Source of the DNA: Stutzerimonas frequens
GTDB taxonomy: Bacteria > Pseudomonadota > Gammaproteobacteria > Pseudomonadales > Pseudomonadaceae
Reading direction: 5' to 3'
Assembly (NCBI RefSeq): GCF_024448335.1
Contig: NZ_JAMOHM010000001.1
Span: 496,001-560,000, forward strand
DNA length: 64,000 nt
Shown here piece after piece: positions 28,706 to 37,511 of the stretch (within the stretch, counting starts at the first letter, position 1; each line of letters begins with the position of its first letter). Below the pieces are notes generated by a model that saw only the letters and a program-made list of their open reading frames with translations, had not been told where the DNA came from and searched no databases. The translations under genes were made by a program, and so were the position numbers.

Positions 28706-28917
28706 TGCGCATCTGGCTTTGGCCGCTGGTAGTCGCCGTGGCGTCCATCATCGGACTGGTCGCCGGCCTGGTCTCCGAAGGCGCTGGCGACTGGCTGAGC
28801 TGGCTGGCCCTCACCGCACCGGTGGTGATCGGCGTGCACGGTCTGTGTCGCTACCGTGGCCGATCCCGGTCGCGGCCGCTCACATCTGCAGAACCTCGGC
28901 AAGCTGGTCGAAGCTGA
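28702..28917 (+). CDS. Small membrane protein in the siderophore receptor operon
   Basis: A 71-residue protein with two hydrophobic segments (IWLWPLVVAVASIIGLVAGL and WLSWLALTAPVVIGVHGLCR). Its ATG overlaps the stop of the PepSY gene (ATGA). Similar tiny proteins follow PepSY genes in pseudomonads. Its 3' end overlaps the end of the convergent hybrid kinase gene by 38 bases. Confidence 0.68.
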   Translation: MMRIWLWPLVVAVASIIGLVAGLVSEGAGDWLSWLALTAPVVIGVHGLCRYRGRSRSRPLTSAEPRQAGRS

Positions 28918-31669
28918 ACGGTTTGGGCAAAGAGCGGGACGGCAGGGCGCTGTCGATGCGGCCCTCGCCGGAGACGAACACCAGCTTCAGCCACGGCTGG
29001 GTTTCCAGGGCCTCGGCCGCGAAGTCGGGGCCTGAGCGCCCGGGCAGGTTGACGTCCAGCAACAGCTGGTCGAAGCGCTGCTCGTGCAATGCCTGCGCCG
29101 CCTGCTCGGCATTCGGGTAACCCCGGGCGCGGTAACCCAGCTCCTCGACCATCTCGCAGGCCAGCGCCAGCAGCTGTGGCTGGTCCTCGACCACCATCAC
29201 CCAGCGTTGTGCGGGGGCCTGGCCGTCGCCGCGCTGCGCACTCAGCAGCTGACGCACCTTGCGTGCCAGGTCTTCCTGCCGATACGGCTTGCTCAGCAGC
29301 TCCACGCCGGGGTCCAGGCGCCCGCCATGCACGACGGCATTGCGCGTGTAGCCGGAGGTGAACAACACCGCGATGTCCGGCTGCAGGACACGCGCCTGCC
29401 GCGCCAGCTCGGTGCTGCGCAGCGGGCCGGGCATGACCACGTCGGTGAACAGCAGATCGATGCCGATGCCGCTCTGCAGGATGCTCAGCGCGCTCTGCGC
29501 ATCATTGGCGCGCAGCACCGAATAGCCGAGCCCGCTGAGCAGCTCGATCACGGTGGCCTGCACCGGCAGGTCGTCCTCCACCACCAGGATGGTTTCGCTG
29601 CCGCCCACCACCGGGCCGACGATGTCCGGCAACGCCTGCACCTCGGGCTGCTCGGTGCGCGGCAGGTAGAGCTTGACCGTGGTGCCGCTACCCTGCTCGC
29701 TGTAGAGGCGGATATGCCCGCTGCTCTGCTTGGCGAAGCCGTAGGCCATGCTCAGCCCCAGGCCGGTGCCGTGGCCTTCGGGCTTGGTGGTGAAGAAGGG
29801 CTCGAAGGCCTGCTCGATGATCTCTGCCGGCATGCCGACACCGGTGTCGGACACCGCCAGCAGCACGTACTGTCCCGGTGCCACGTCGGCCTGTGTTGCG
29901 GCGTAATGCTCGTCGAGCATGGCGTTGCCCAGCTCAAGGGTCAGCCTGCCGCCCTCGGGCATGGCGTCGCGGGCGTTGATCGCGAGGTTGAGCACCACCT
30001 GCTCGAGCTGGTGCGGATCGACCATGGTGGTCCACAGGCCGCCAGCGACCACGGTTTCGATCTCGATGTGTTCGCCGATGGCCTGGCGCAGCAATTCGTC
30101 GAGGTCGCGCAGCAGCCGGCCGAGGTTGGTCGGTTGCGGTCGCAACGGCTGGCGGCGGGCGAAGGCCAACAGCTGCCGCGCCAGCTTGGCGCCGCGCTCG
30201 ACGGCCGAACTGGCGGCATCGACGCGCTTGGCCGCGGCACGGTTGTCCTCGGCCAGCGGTTGCAGCAACTGCAGATTGCCGGCGATGACCTGCAGCACAT
30301 TGTTGAAATCGTGGGCCACGCCGCCGGTGAGCTTGCCGATGGCCTCGAGCTTCTGCGACTGGTACAGCGCCTGCCGGCTCAGCTCCAGCTCGCGGGTGCG
30401 TTCCTCGACCAGCTCCTGCAGGCGCTCGCTGGTGCGCTGCAGCTCCTGCTGCGCCAGCACCTGGGCGGTGACGTCATGGCCCTGGCAGAAGATGCCGCTG
30501 ATCTGCTCGTCCTCGCTGAATACCGGCTGGAAGATGAAGTTCACGTAGCGCCGCTCGGCCTTGCCGCCGGCCTGCGGACGCACGCGCACGGCGAGGTGGC
30601 GGCCGAGGTAGGGCCGCCCGGTGACATAGACCTGCTGCAGCAGGTCGGACAGCGCACGGCTCTCCAGTTGCGGAAAGGCCTTGTAGGCAGGCAGGCCGAG
30701 CAGCTCACGGGCGCCGACCAGCTCATGGAAGGCGCGATTGGCGATCTTCAGTTCGTGCTGCGGCCCTTCGGTGATGGCAATGAAGCCCGGCGCCTGGTCG
30801 AACAGCCGCTGCAGGTGCGCGCGCTCCTCGACGAGTCGGCGCCCGTACAGCTCGCTGGCACGCCGCTCGGCAACCAGCGCCGAGACGTCACGCAACGTCA
30901 GGGCCGCCCCCACCACTGCGCCATCGGTCGCACAGACCGCGGCCACGACGACCTCCAGCACGCGCCCCTGGGTCGATTCCTCGAACTGCAAGGTCTGGGT
31001 CGAGTCGCAATCCAGCGCCTGCGTCAGAGCCTGCGCCAGGTCGGCGTTCCAGAACGGCAGCCCGCTCACCGCCTGTCCGAGCACATCGGTCTGCTTCAGG
31101 TCGAACAGCTCGGCCGCGCCGGCGCTCCAGTAGAGCACCGCGCCGGCCCGGTCGAGCCCGACGATGGCATCGCGCGCGGCATCGATGAAGTGATGCAGAT
31201 AGAGTTCTGCCGTCGGCTGCGGACGCCTGCTCGACTGGCTGCTGCTGACCGTGGCATTGGCCCGCGCCAGGGTGGTCCGCAGGCGCGCCCGGCGGCGCAC
31301 GCTCGCCAACGCCTGATCGAGCCGCTGACACAACGTGTCGCTGTCGAGCGCGACGATCGACCAGTACGGCCCCAACAGAGGCGCCGGACCGAGTTCGCGG
31401 TGCAGCCGCTCGACGTGGGCGTCCTCGCTGAGAAACAGCAGCTGCGCGGCCCGCCAGCGGCTGCGCAGCTGCCGGGCGAGGGCGATCACGCGCGGCAAGC
31501 CGGGCGCCAGCAGCACCAGCGCCGGCTGATCCTCCCCGAGCGACGGGGCGCTGCCGTCGAGACAGCGCAGCTGCAGATCCTGCTCCGCTGCCCAGCTGCC
31601 GATCCGCTCGCGCAAGCGACCATCGCCGGCATCGAGCAGCATGACCTGATCGAGCAGCAGCTCGCTCAT
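28880..31669 (-). CDS. Hybrid sensor histidine kinase with PAS domains and two receiver domains
   Basis: A 929-residue protein without an obvious membrane helix. A degenerate receiver-like region covers about 1-120. Two PAS domains follow (FIDAARDAIVGLDRAGAVLY and a second around FDQAPGFIAITEGPQHELKI), then a coiled linker. The His box is IGKLTGGVAHDFNNVLQVIA. The ATPase domain has LNLAINARDAMPEGG and GTGLGLSMAYGFAKQSSGHI. Two receivers complete it (TILVVEDDLPVQ with TDVVMP; VMVVEDQPQL with LDVNLPGRSG). Its ATG overlaps the stop of the acyl-CoA dehydrogenase-like gene upstream. The signal and target are unknown. Confidence 0.9.
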   Translation of the reverse strand: MSELLLDQVMLLDAGDGRLRERIGSWAAEQDLQLRCLDGSAPSLGEDQPALVLLAPGLPRVIALARQLRSRWRAAQLLFLSEDAHVERLHRELGPAPLLGPYWSIVALDSDTLCQRLDQALASVRRRARLRTTLARANATVSSSQSSRRPQPTAELYLHHFIDAARDAIVGLDRAGAVLYWSAGAAELFDLKQTDVLGQAVSGLPFWNADLAQALTQALDCDSTQTLQFEESTQGRVLEVVVAAVCATDGAVVGAALTLRDVSALVAERRASELYGRRLVEERAHLQRLFDQAPGFIAITEGPQHELKIANRAFHELVGARELLGLPAYKAFPQLESRALSDLLQQVYVTGRPYLGRHLAVRVRPQAGGKAERRYVNFIFQPVFSEDEQISGIFCQGHDVTAQVLAQQELQRTSERLQELVEERTRELELSRQALYQSQKLEAIGKLTGGVAHDFNNVLQVIAGNLQLLQPLAEDNRAAAKRVDAASSAVERGAKLARQLLAFARRQPLRPQPTNLGRLLRDLDELLRQAIGEHIEIETVVAGGLWTTMVDPHQLEQVVLNLAINARDAMPEGGRLTLELGNAMLDEHYAATQADVAPGQYVLLAVSDTGVGMPAEIIEQAFEPFFTTKPEGHGTGLGLSMAYGFAKQSSGHIRLYSEQGSGTTVKLYLPRTEQPEVQALPDIVGPVVGGSETILVVEDDLPVQATVIELLSGLGYSVLRANDAQSALSILQSGIGIDLLFTDVVMPGPLRSTELARQARVLQPDIAVLFTSGYTRNAVVHGGRLDPGVELLSKPYRQEDLARKVRQLLSAQRGDGQAPAQRWVMVVEDQPQLLALACEMVEELGYRARGYPNAEQAAQALHEQRFDQLLLDVNLPGRSGPDFAAEALETQPWLKLVFVSGEGRIDSALPSRSLPKPFSFDQLAEVLQM

Positions 31670-32823
31670 AGCAACGGCAGCCCCAGCAGGCTGCGCCCGG
31701 TCCACAGTTTCAGCAGACCGGTGGTGGGCGTCATCACGTGGCCGGCGCGGGCGTCGCGCAGCAGCCGGGAGACGCGGCTGTTGTCACGGTAGGCCGCCCC
31801 GCCGCAAATGCTCATCGCCTCGTTGGCCAGGCGTACCGCCGTCTCCGCCGCTTCGGTCTTGCACGCCAGAATGTACGGCAGCGCCTCGGGGTGCGCGGCA
31901 TCGCCACGGCGTGCGGCCTCACGCACCAGCGCGCGGGTTTTCACCAGATCGGTCCAGAGTTCGCCATAGCGCACCTGCAGCGTCTCCACGTCGCGCAGGG
32001 ACTCGCCGGAATGACTGTAGCGACGCGAGTGCAGGTGCAGGCCCGCCTCGTCCAGCGCAGCCTGGGCGATGCCCAGGTAGGTGCCGGCCATGGCCATGAG
32101 GAAGAACGGCGCCACCACTTCGAACACGTACCAGACCTGATCGCCCGGCTCGCCGAGCAGGTTGCGCGCCGGCACCCGCACCTGTTCCAGGCGCAGCGGC
32201 CGGGACGAGTTGCCGCGCATGCCGAAGCCGTCCCAGGCGTCGAGCCAGTGCATGCCGGCGCCGTCCTTGTCGACGATCAGGCAGCTGAAATCGCCGGCTT
32301 CGGCGTCCGCCGCCACGGTGGAAACCACGTAGGAATCGGCATGCCCGCCGTTGGTGACGAACTGCTTGGTGCCGTCGATGACGAACTCGTCGCCGTCGGC
32401 ATCCAGGCGGGTTTCCGGCAGGTAGAAATGCGCGCCGGTGCCCTGCTCGGACAGTGCCAGGGTGGTGATGTGTCGCCCCGCGGCGATCTCCCGCAGATAG
32501 TGCTCGCGCTGATGCTCGGTGGCTTTGGCGGCGATCACCGCAGTGGCCACGCAATGCATGCCGTAGCACAGCGCCGACGATGGGCAGGCCCGCGCGATGC
32601 TTTCGGTGAGCACGCAAAGCCCCAGCAGCCCCTGCCCGCGGCCGCCCAGCTCGACCGGCACCTGCAGGCCGAGCAGGCCGGCTTCGGCGAGCGCCTGCAT
32701 GGAGTCGGCGGGCCAGCGGCATTCGGCGTCGACCTCGGCCGCCAGCGGGGCGATGCGATTCTCGGCCAGATCGGTGGCGATGCTCTGCAATTCGACTAGC
32801 TGAACGGGGAGCAAATGGTCCAT
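31666..32823 (-). CDS. Acyl-CoA dehydrogenase family protein lacking the usual catalytic Glu
   Basis: A 385-residue flavoprotein fold: an N-terminal helical domain, a middle beta domain (LALSEQGTGAHFYLPETRLD, FVIDGTKQFVTNGGHADSYV) and a C-terminal helical domain with ICGGAAYRDNSRVSRLLRDA. Family members normally have a Glu in the segment after GG.GY. Here the matching stretch is YRDNSRVSR and lacks it, so the reaction or base may differ. ATG at 32823 follows AGGACG. It is coupled to the hybrid kinase downstream. A function in fatty acid breakdown should not be assumed. Confidence 0.85.
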   Translation of the reverse strand: MDHLLPVQLVELQSIATDLAENRIAPLAAEVDAECRWPADSMQALAEAGLLGLQVPVELGGRGQGLLGLCVLTESIARACPSSALCYGMHCVATAVIAAKATEHQREHYLREIAAGRHITTLALSEQGTGAHFYLPETRLDADGDEFVIDGTKQFVTNGGHADSYVVSTVAADAEAGDFSCLIVDKDGAGMHWLDAWDGFGMRGNSSRPLRLEQVRVPARNLLGEPGDQVWYVFEVVAPFFLMAMAGTYLGIAQAALDEAGLHLHSRRYSHSGESLRDVETLQVRYGELWTDLVKTRALVREAARRGDAAHPEALPYILACKTEAAETAVRLANEAMSICGGAAYRDNSRVSRLLRDARAGHVMTPTTGLLKLWTGRSLLGLPLL

Positions 32824-32975
32824 GAGACGTCCTGGATTCTGGAAAGGCCGGCATCCACCCGGGTGCATATCAGACCCTGGTGGTCAGGTATTGTTCGCGC
32901 CACCGCACGGCGGGAGCATCACGCCACGACGGCGGTCATAGTCGCATGACTTCATCGACAAAAGGCAAACGGCCC

Positions 32976-34139
32976 ATGCGCCTCCGACTCGCACTGGCTC
33001 TGCTGGCCGGCGCACTACTGACCCAGGGCGCCCAGGCCGGGAACGACGACATGCATATTCTGATCGGCAGCTACACGCACGACAGCGACAGCCCAGGCAT
33101 CCTGCGCCTGCGCTTCGATCCCAAGACCGGGCAGATCGACCCGAAGCCGGTGCAAAGCCTCACCAGCGACAATCCCTCCTGGCTGGTGCTGGATGACAAG
33201 CGCGACCGGCTTTACGCCACCCATGAGAACGGCCCGGCCGATGCCGACCCGGTCGGCCGCGTCGGCGCCTGGCAGCGCGACGCCAAGGGCGACTACCAGC
33301 CCATCGGCCAGGCCATCACCCTCGGCGACGAACCCACCCATGCCAGCCTCAGTCACGACGGTCGCTACCTGTTCGTCAGCAACTACGGTTCGCGCCCCAA
33401 CCCCGGCGGCAGCCTGGCGGTCGTGCCGCTGGCCGAGGATGGCCGGCCCTTGCCGGTCACGCAGATCACCGCGCACCAGGCCAGCGGTGTGCATCCCGAA
33501 CGCCAGCGCTCGGCCCATGTGCATTCGGCGGTGCCCAGTCCGGACGGCACGCGCCTTCTGGTCAGCGACCTGGGCGCCGACCGGGTGTTCGTCTACCGCT
33601 ACGACCCGAGGCATGCCGAGCGCCCGCTGCGGCCGGATGAGCCGGCCAGCATCGAGCTGCCCGCGGGCAGCGGCCCGCGCCATCTGGTGTTCCACCCCAA
33701 TGGCAAACACGCCTATCTCGCCCTGGAGCTGAGCGCCCAGGTGGCGGGCTTCGACTACACCGACGGCACCCTGACCCGCCGGCAACTGCTGGACCTCAAA
33801 GAGGCCGATAGCGAAGTGCGTCATTCACCCGGCGCGATCCACACATCGGCCGATGGCCGCTTTCTCTATGTCAGCGACCGCGGCGACTACAACCACATCA
33901 TCGCCTTCGCCATCGAAGCCGACGGCACGCTGCGCGAAATCCAGCGCCGCCCGAGCGAAGGTCGCGAACCACGGGAATTCGCCATCACGCCGGACGGGCG
34001 TTTCATGTTGATCGCCAATCAGCTGAGCGACAGCCTGGTGCTGCTGCGCCGCGACCCGGACAGTGGTCTGCTGGGCGAAACGCTGCAGACCCTGACGCTC
34101 GGACGGCCGTCGGATATCAAGCTGCTCGCGCCGAACTGA
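32976..34139 (+). CDS. Lactonase family beta-propeller, 6-phosphogluconolactonase-like, exported
   Basis: A 387-residue protein with a signal peptide (MRLRLALALLAGALLTQGAQA) followed by a seven-bladed propeller of the YbhE/Pgl type (ILIGSYTHDSDSPGILRLRF, LSHDGRYLFVSNYGS, HSAVPSPDGTRLLVSDLGAD, HLVFHPNGKHAYLALELSAQ, REFAITPDGRFMLIANQLSD). E. coli Pgl is cytosolic, so export suggests a different natural lactone. ATG at 32976 is preferred because it begins the signal sequence; ATG at 32946 is possible. Confidence 0.85.
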   Translation: MRLRLALALLAGALLTQGAQAGNDDMHILIGSYTHDSDSPGILRLRFDPKTGQIDPKPVQSLTSDNPSWLVLDDKRDRLYATHENGPADADPVGRVGAWQRDAKGDYQPIGQAITLGDEPTHASLSHDGRYLFVSNYGSRPNPGGSLAVVPLAEDGRPLPVTQITAHQASGVHPERQRSAHVHSAVPSPDGTRLLVSDLGADRVFVYRYDPRHAERPLRPDEPASIELPAGSGPRHLVFHPNGKHAYLALELSAQVAGFDYTDGTLTRRQLLDLKEADSEVRHSPGAIHTSADGRFLYVSDRGDYNHIIAFAIEADGTLREIQRRPSEGREPREFAITPDGRFMLIANQLSDSLVLLRRDPDSGLLGETLQTLTLGRPSDIKLLAPN

Positions 34140-34149
34140 AGCGCGCCGC

Positions 34150-35187
34150 TCAGGACAGCAGGCTGACCACCGCGAAGCGGCTGATGTTGGCCTGCGCCAC
34201 CACTGTCTGTATGACGGCGGCATAGCTGGACGGGCTGCGCTGCATCAGGTTGAACACCGAGTGGGAAAAATCACTGGCCCACTGCTGCTCGTCGGCATCG
34301 GCCTGGCGCGCGAGAAACTCGCGGATCTCACGCTGGCGCTGACCCAGCTGCTCGCGCAGCGCAGTGACCTTTTCCAGCCCCGCCACCACGGTATCGAGCA
34401 TGCGCCGCAGTTCGCGCAGCGAGTCCAGCGATGGCTCTTCGGGAAATTTCAGCAGCTGATCTTCCTCGCTCTGCACGCGCTGGTAACGACCTTTGGCGAA
34501 CAGCTTGTCCTCGCCCTGCACCGCCAGCTGATCCTTGAGCTGCTGCCAGTCACTCTCGCGGGCGGAAAAGCGCAACCGGCCGCTGTCGTCGAGCTCGGCA
34601 CGAATGCCGGACTGGCCCAGGCTGCCGTTGAAGCGGCGCAGGATCTGCTCGTCGCTCATGTCATCGTCGAGCACCACCGCCACCGGTTCGGCCAGCTGGC
34701 GGCCGCCGCTGAACAACAGCGTTTCGCGGCCGGACTGGCGGATCGCTTCGAGGGAATCGAGCCCCTGCAGGCTGAAGCGGCTGCGCACCGGCTCGCTCAG
34801 ACGCAGCTTGAGTGTGGCATCCAGCGAGTTGGCCGAACGCTTGCTGCGTTCACGCAGCAGCTGCTCCACGTCCTGCAGGGCATGGCGGATGCTATCCGCC
34901 CCCGAACCGGAGGTCGGCGAGCTGATCTCGCGGCTGAGGCTGAGCTTGAGCTGGGAAAGGCGGCCATGAAGGTCGTTCAGGTAGCTTTCCGCCGACTGCA
35001 TCGAGGACAGCTGCTGGTTGAGCTGCAGGCTGAAGCTGGTGCTCTTCTTGCTCGCCACCTCCGCATGCGCGGCATCGGCCAGCACCGATGTCCGTTGCGT
35101 CGCCGCCGGGGTTTCCGGCAGCAGCGTCTGGCGACGCTCCTGGGGGTTGATCGCGGAAACAGCCGGTAGCGGCTTGCCAATCTTCAT
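34150..35187 (-). CDS. lafW: Lateral flagellar LafW-like protein (putative hook-associated protein)
   Basis: A 345-residue, mostly helical protein with coiled-coil stretches (LNDLHGRLSQLKLSLSREIS, LRELRRMLDTVVAGLEKVTA, REQLGQRQREIREFL) and no signal peptide or membrane helix. It follows flgL by 14 bases on the same strand. In the E. coli Flag-2 cluster the gene after lfgL is lafW, called a putative hook-associated protein; the assignment here rests on that position and the overall helical pattern, not on a clear family motif. Confidence 0.55.
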   Translation of the reverse strand: MKIGKPLPAVSAINPQERRQTLLPETPAATQRTSVLADAAHAEVASKKSTSFSLQLNQQLSSMQSAESYLNDLHGRLSQLKLSLSREISSPTSGSGADSIRHALQDVEQLLRERSKRSANSLDATLKLRLSEPVRSRFSLQGLDSLEAIRQSGRETLLFSGGRQLAEPVAVVLDDDMSDEQILRRFNGSLGQSGIRAELDDSGRLRFSARESDWQQLKDQLAVQGEDKLFAKGRYQRVQSEEDQLLKFPEEPSLDSLRELRRMLDTVVAGLEKVTALREQLGQRQREIREFLARQADADEQQWASDFSHSVFNLMQRSPSSYAAVIQTVVAQANISRFAVVSLLS

Positions 35188-35201
35188 CAGGCTTCCTCGC
35201 C

Positions 35202-36110
35202 TCAGAGCATGCCGAACAGGGTCAGGCCGTTGATCTTCATGTAGGTTTTCTGGGTGGCCTGCAACGACAGCTGGTAGTTGTTCAGGTCGATGCTGGCGCC
35301 GGCGTAATCCAGTCGCGACAGTTCGCCATCGATCTTCTGGTTCACCAGCGAGACGTCCTCGTTGCTGCTGCCGAGCAGAGTCAGGGTGTTCTGCCGCCCG
35401 CCGAGATCGGTGACCGCGCCGAGCAGCCTGCCGTGGGTGGCGTCGAGGCTGTCCATGCTCGCGGCGATCTGCGCGCGGACGGCCGGGTCGCTCGAATCCA
35501 GCGCCGGGTCCTTGAGCGTCTGCACCAGGCTGCGCAGCTCGTTGAGCATGCCCACGCCGGCACCGAAGACCTGCGCCGCGGTGACGTTCTCTTCCACCAG
35601 CACGCCATTGGCCACCGCGGCCTGGCGATGCTGGTCGTTACCCTGCATGACGTAGACACCGCCAACCAGGGCGATCGCCGGCTGGTTGGAGCGGGTGCCG
35701 GAGAACAGGTAGCGGCCCTCCTCGTCGCGCACGTTGGCGAAGCTGAGCACGGTGCCTTCGAGGGTTTCCAGCTCGTTGGCGATGGCCGACAGGTCCTCGT
35801 CGGTGTTGCTGCCGTTGGCCGCCCACAGCAGCAGGTCACGGATGCTCAGCATGCTGTCGGAAGCCGCCTTGAGATTGGCTTCCTGCTTGGACAGGTTGCC
35901 GGCGACGTTGGCGATGTTGGTGCGGTACTGCGTCAGGCTGGCTTCCTCGCGCTGGATGCGCAGCACGCGGACCGCCGAGATCGGGTCGTCGGATGGCACC
36001 AGCATGCGCTCGCCGCTGGCCATCTGTTGCATCAGCTTGCCGAGTTTCTCGGAGCTGTTGTTCAGCGAACCGTGCATGGTGGCGGTGATCTGGGCGTTGG
36101 AAATGCGCAT
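35202..36110 (-). CDS. flgL: Flagellar hook-filament junction protein FlgL (HAP3), lateral
   Basis: A 302-residue flagellin-like protein joining hook and filament. The N-terminal helix MRISNAQITATMHGSLNNSS with LMQQMASGERMLVPSDDPIS and the C-terminal NYQLSLQATQKTYMKINGLT-LFGML are diagnostic. It lacks the full variable domain of flagellin. It is 21 bases downstream of flgK, in the flgBCDEFGHIJKL-lafW unit. Confidence 0.94.
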   Translation of the reverse strand: MRISNAQITATMHGSLNNSSEKLGKLMQQMASGERMLVPSDDPISAVRVLRIQREEASLTQYRTNIANVAGNLSKQEANLKAASDSMLSIRDLLLWAANGSNTDEDLSAIANELETLEGTVLSFANVRDEEGRYLFSGTRSNQPAIALVGGVYVMQGNDQHRQAAVANGVLVEENVTAAQVFGAGVGMLNELRSLVQTLKDPALDSSDPAVRAQIAASMDSLDATHGRLLGAVTDLGGRQNTLTLLGSSNEDVSLVNQKIDGELSRLDYAGASIDLNNYQLSLQATQKTYMKINGLTLFGML

Positions 36111-36131
36111 GGTGTCTTCTCGTCAGTCGGC

Positions 36132-37511
36132 TCAGAACATTGCCAGTACGGCGTTGAACAGGTCGTTGGAGGTGCTGATGACCTTCATGTTGGCCTGATA
36201 GGCCTGCTCGTAGGCCATCAGGTTGACCGCTTCCTCGTCCAGGTTCACCGCGCTGACGCTGTCGCGCTGGGCCTGGGCCTGCTCGGCGACGACGGTGGCA
36301 GCGGCGAGGTCGGCCTGGTTTTGCCGGCTGGCACTGCCGACGCGGCCGACCAGACCGGCGTAGGCGTCGTTGAGGGGGACATCGCTGCCGGCCACGTTGA
36401 CCTTGGCCGACTTGAGCTCCAGCAGCGCCAGCAGGTTCTCGTTGTTGCCGACCTCGCCCGTGCCGCTCTGCCCGGCGGAGGAGAAGGCCAGCTGTTCCGG
36501 AGCCAGCGCCGTCACCGCAAGCATGCCGCTGGTGCTGCCGGGGGTGTAGACGAACAGCGGCTGGCCGGGATCGCCATTCAGGTCGAAGCCGCCAGCCAGG
36601 GTGTCGTTGACGCTCTGCGCCAGGGCCGCAGCCATGTCGTGCAGGTCGTCCTGGGCCGGCCGCAGCGCGCCGTACTCCATGTCGTAGAGCGCGCCGAGCG
36701 AGCCGCCGAGGCCATCCTGCACCAGCGGGAAGGTGGTCTTGGCGAACACCAGGGCCAGCTCCTGTTCGCCGGCCAGGTTCTGCTCGACCGTCAGTTGCCC
36801 CGCGCTGCCACCGGCGACCAGCGGCTGGCCGTTGGCCAGGGACACGGTCAGCGTGCCGTCGGCGACCTCCTGCACACGAATGCCGGCGTACTGGCTGAGG
36901 TCCTTGATCAGGTTCTCGCGGTAGTCGCGCAGCGTGGCGGTATCGCGCCCGGCCGACTCCATCTTGAGGATTTCCACGTTCAGCTCGGCGATGTTGTCGG
37001 ACAGCCCGTTGATCTCCGCGACCATTGCCACGCGCTGACCCTGCAGGGCGTTGAGCTGGGTGCCGATGTTGCTGTTCAGGCCGTTGAAGCGCTGCGCCAG
37101 CTGCTTGGCCTCGCCGATGATCTGCTGACGCAGGGGAATGGATTCCGGCGTGGAGCTGGCCTCGCTGAGCGCGGCGAAGAAATTGTCCAAGCCGACGCTG
37201 ACGCTGGAGCCTTCGCTGTGGATCAGGCCTTCCAGCGCCGAAAGGTACTGCTGGCTGGTGCCGTAGTAGTTCTTGTCGGTGCTGGCGCGCCAGAGCTGCT
37301 GGTTCTGGAAATCGTTGGACAGCCGGCGAATGCTGCTGACCTGCACGCCACCGCCGATGCTGGTGGCGGTCTGCCCGCCGACCGAATGCAGTTCCGGGCC
37401 GAGGCGGCTGAAGCCGGGCGTGTTGACGTTGGCAATATTCTGCCCGGTCGCGGTTAGGGCGATCTGCGAAGCGCGGACGCCGCTGTAGCCAATCTGACTC
37501 AAGACACTCAC
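36132..37511 (-). CDS. flgK: Flagellar hook-associated protein FlgK (HAP1), lateral
   Basis: A 459-residue hook-filament junction protein. It begins with the axial-protein motif GYSGVRASQIALTATGQNIA-NVNTPGFSR and ends with NLMAYEQAYQANMKVISTSN-DLFNAVLAMF. It is shorter than E. coli FlgK (547), reflecting a smaller middle domain. The start is a GTG overlapping the flgJ stop (GTGA). A start codon this tight to flgJ suggests coupling. Confidence 0.95.
   Translation of the reverse strand: MSVLSQIGYSGVRASQIALTATGQNIANVNTPGFSRLGPELHSVGGQTATSIGGGVQVSSIRRLSNDFQNQQLWRASTDKNYYGTSQQYLSALEGLIHSEGSSVSVGLDNFFAALSEASSTPESIPLRQQIIGEAKQLAQRFNGLNSNIGTQLNALQGQRVAMVAEINGLSDNIAELNVEILKMESAGRDTATLRDYRENLIKDLSQYAGIRVQEVADGTLTVSLANGQPLVAGGSAGQLTVEQNLAGEQELALVFAKTTFPLVQDGLGGSLGALYDMEYGALRPAQDDLHDMAAALAQSVNDTLAGGFDLNGDPGQPLFVYTPGSTSGMLAVTALAPEQLAFSSAGQSGTGEVGNNENLLALLELKSAKVNVAGSDVPLNDAYAGLVGRVGSASRQNQADLAAATVVAEQAQAQRDSVSAVNLDEEAVNLMAYEQAYQANMKVISTSNDLFNAVLAMF

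Noticed and set aside
35433-37457. Long plus-strand open frame opposite flgL and flgK
   Set aside because: An antisense shadow of two well-supported flagellar genes.
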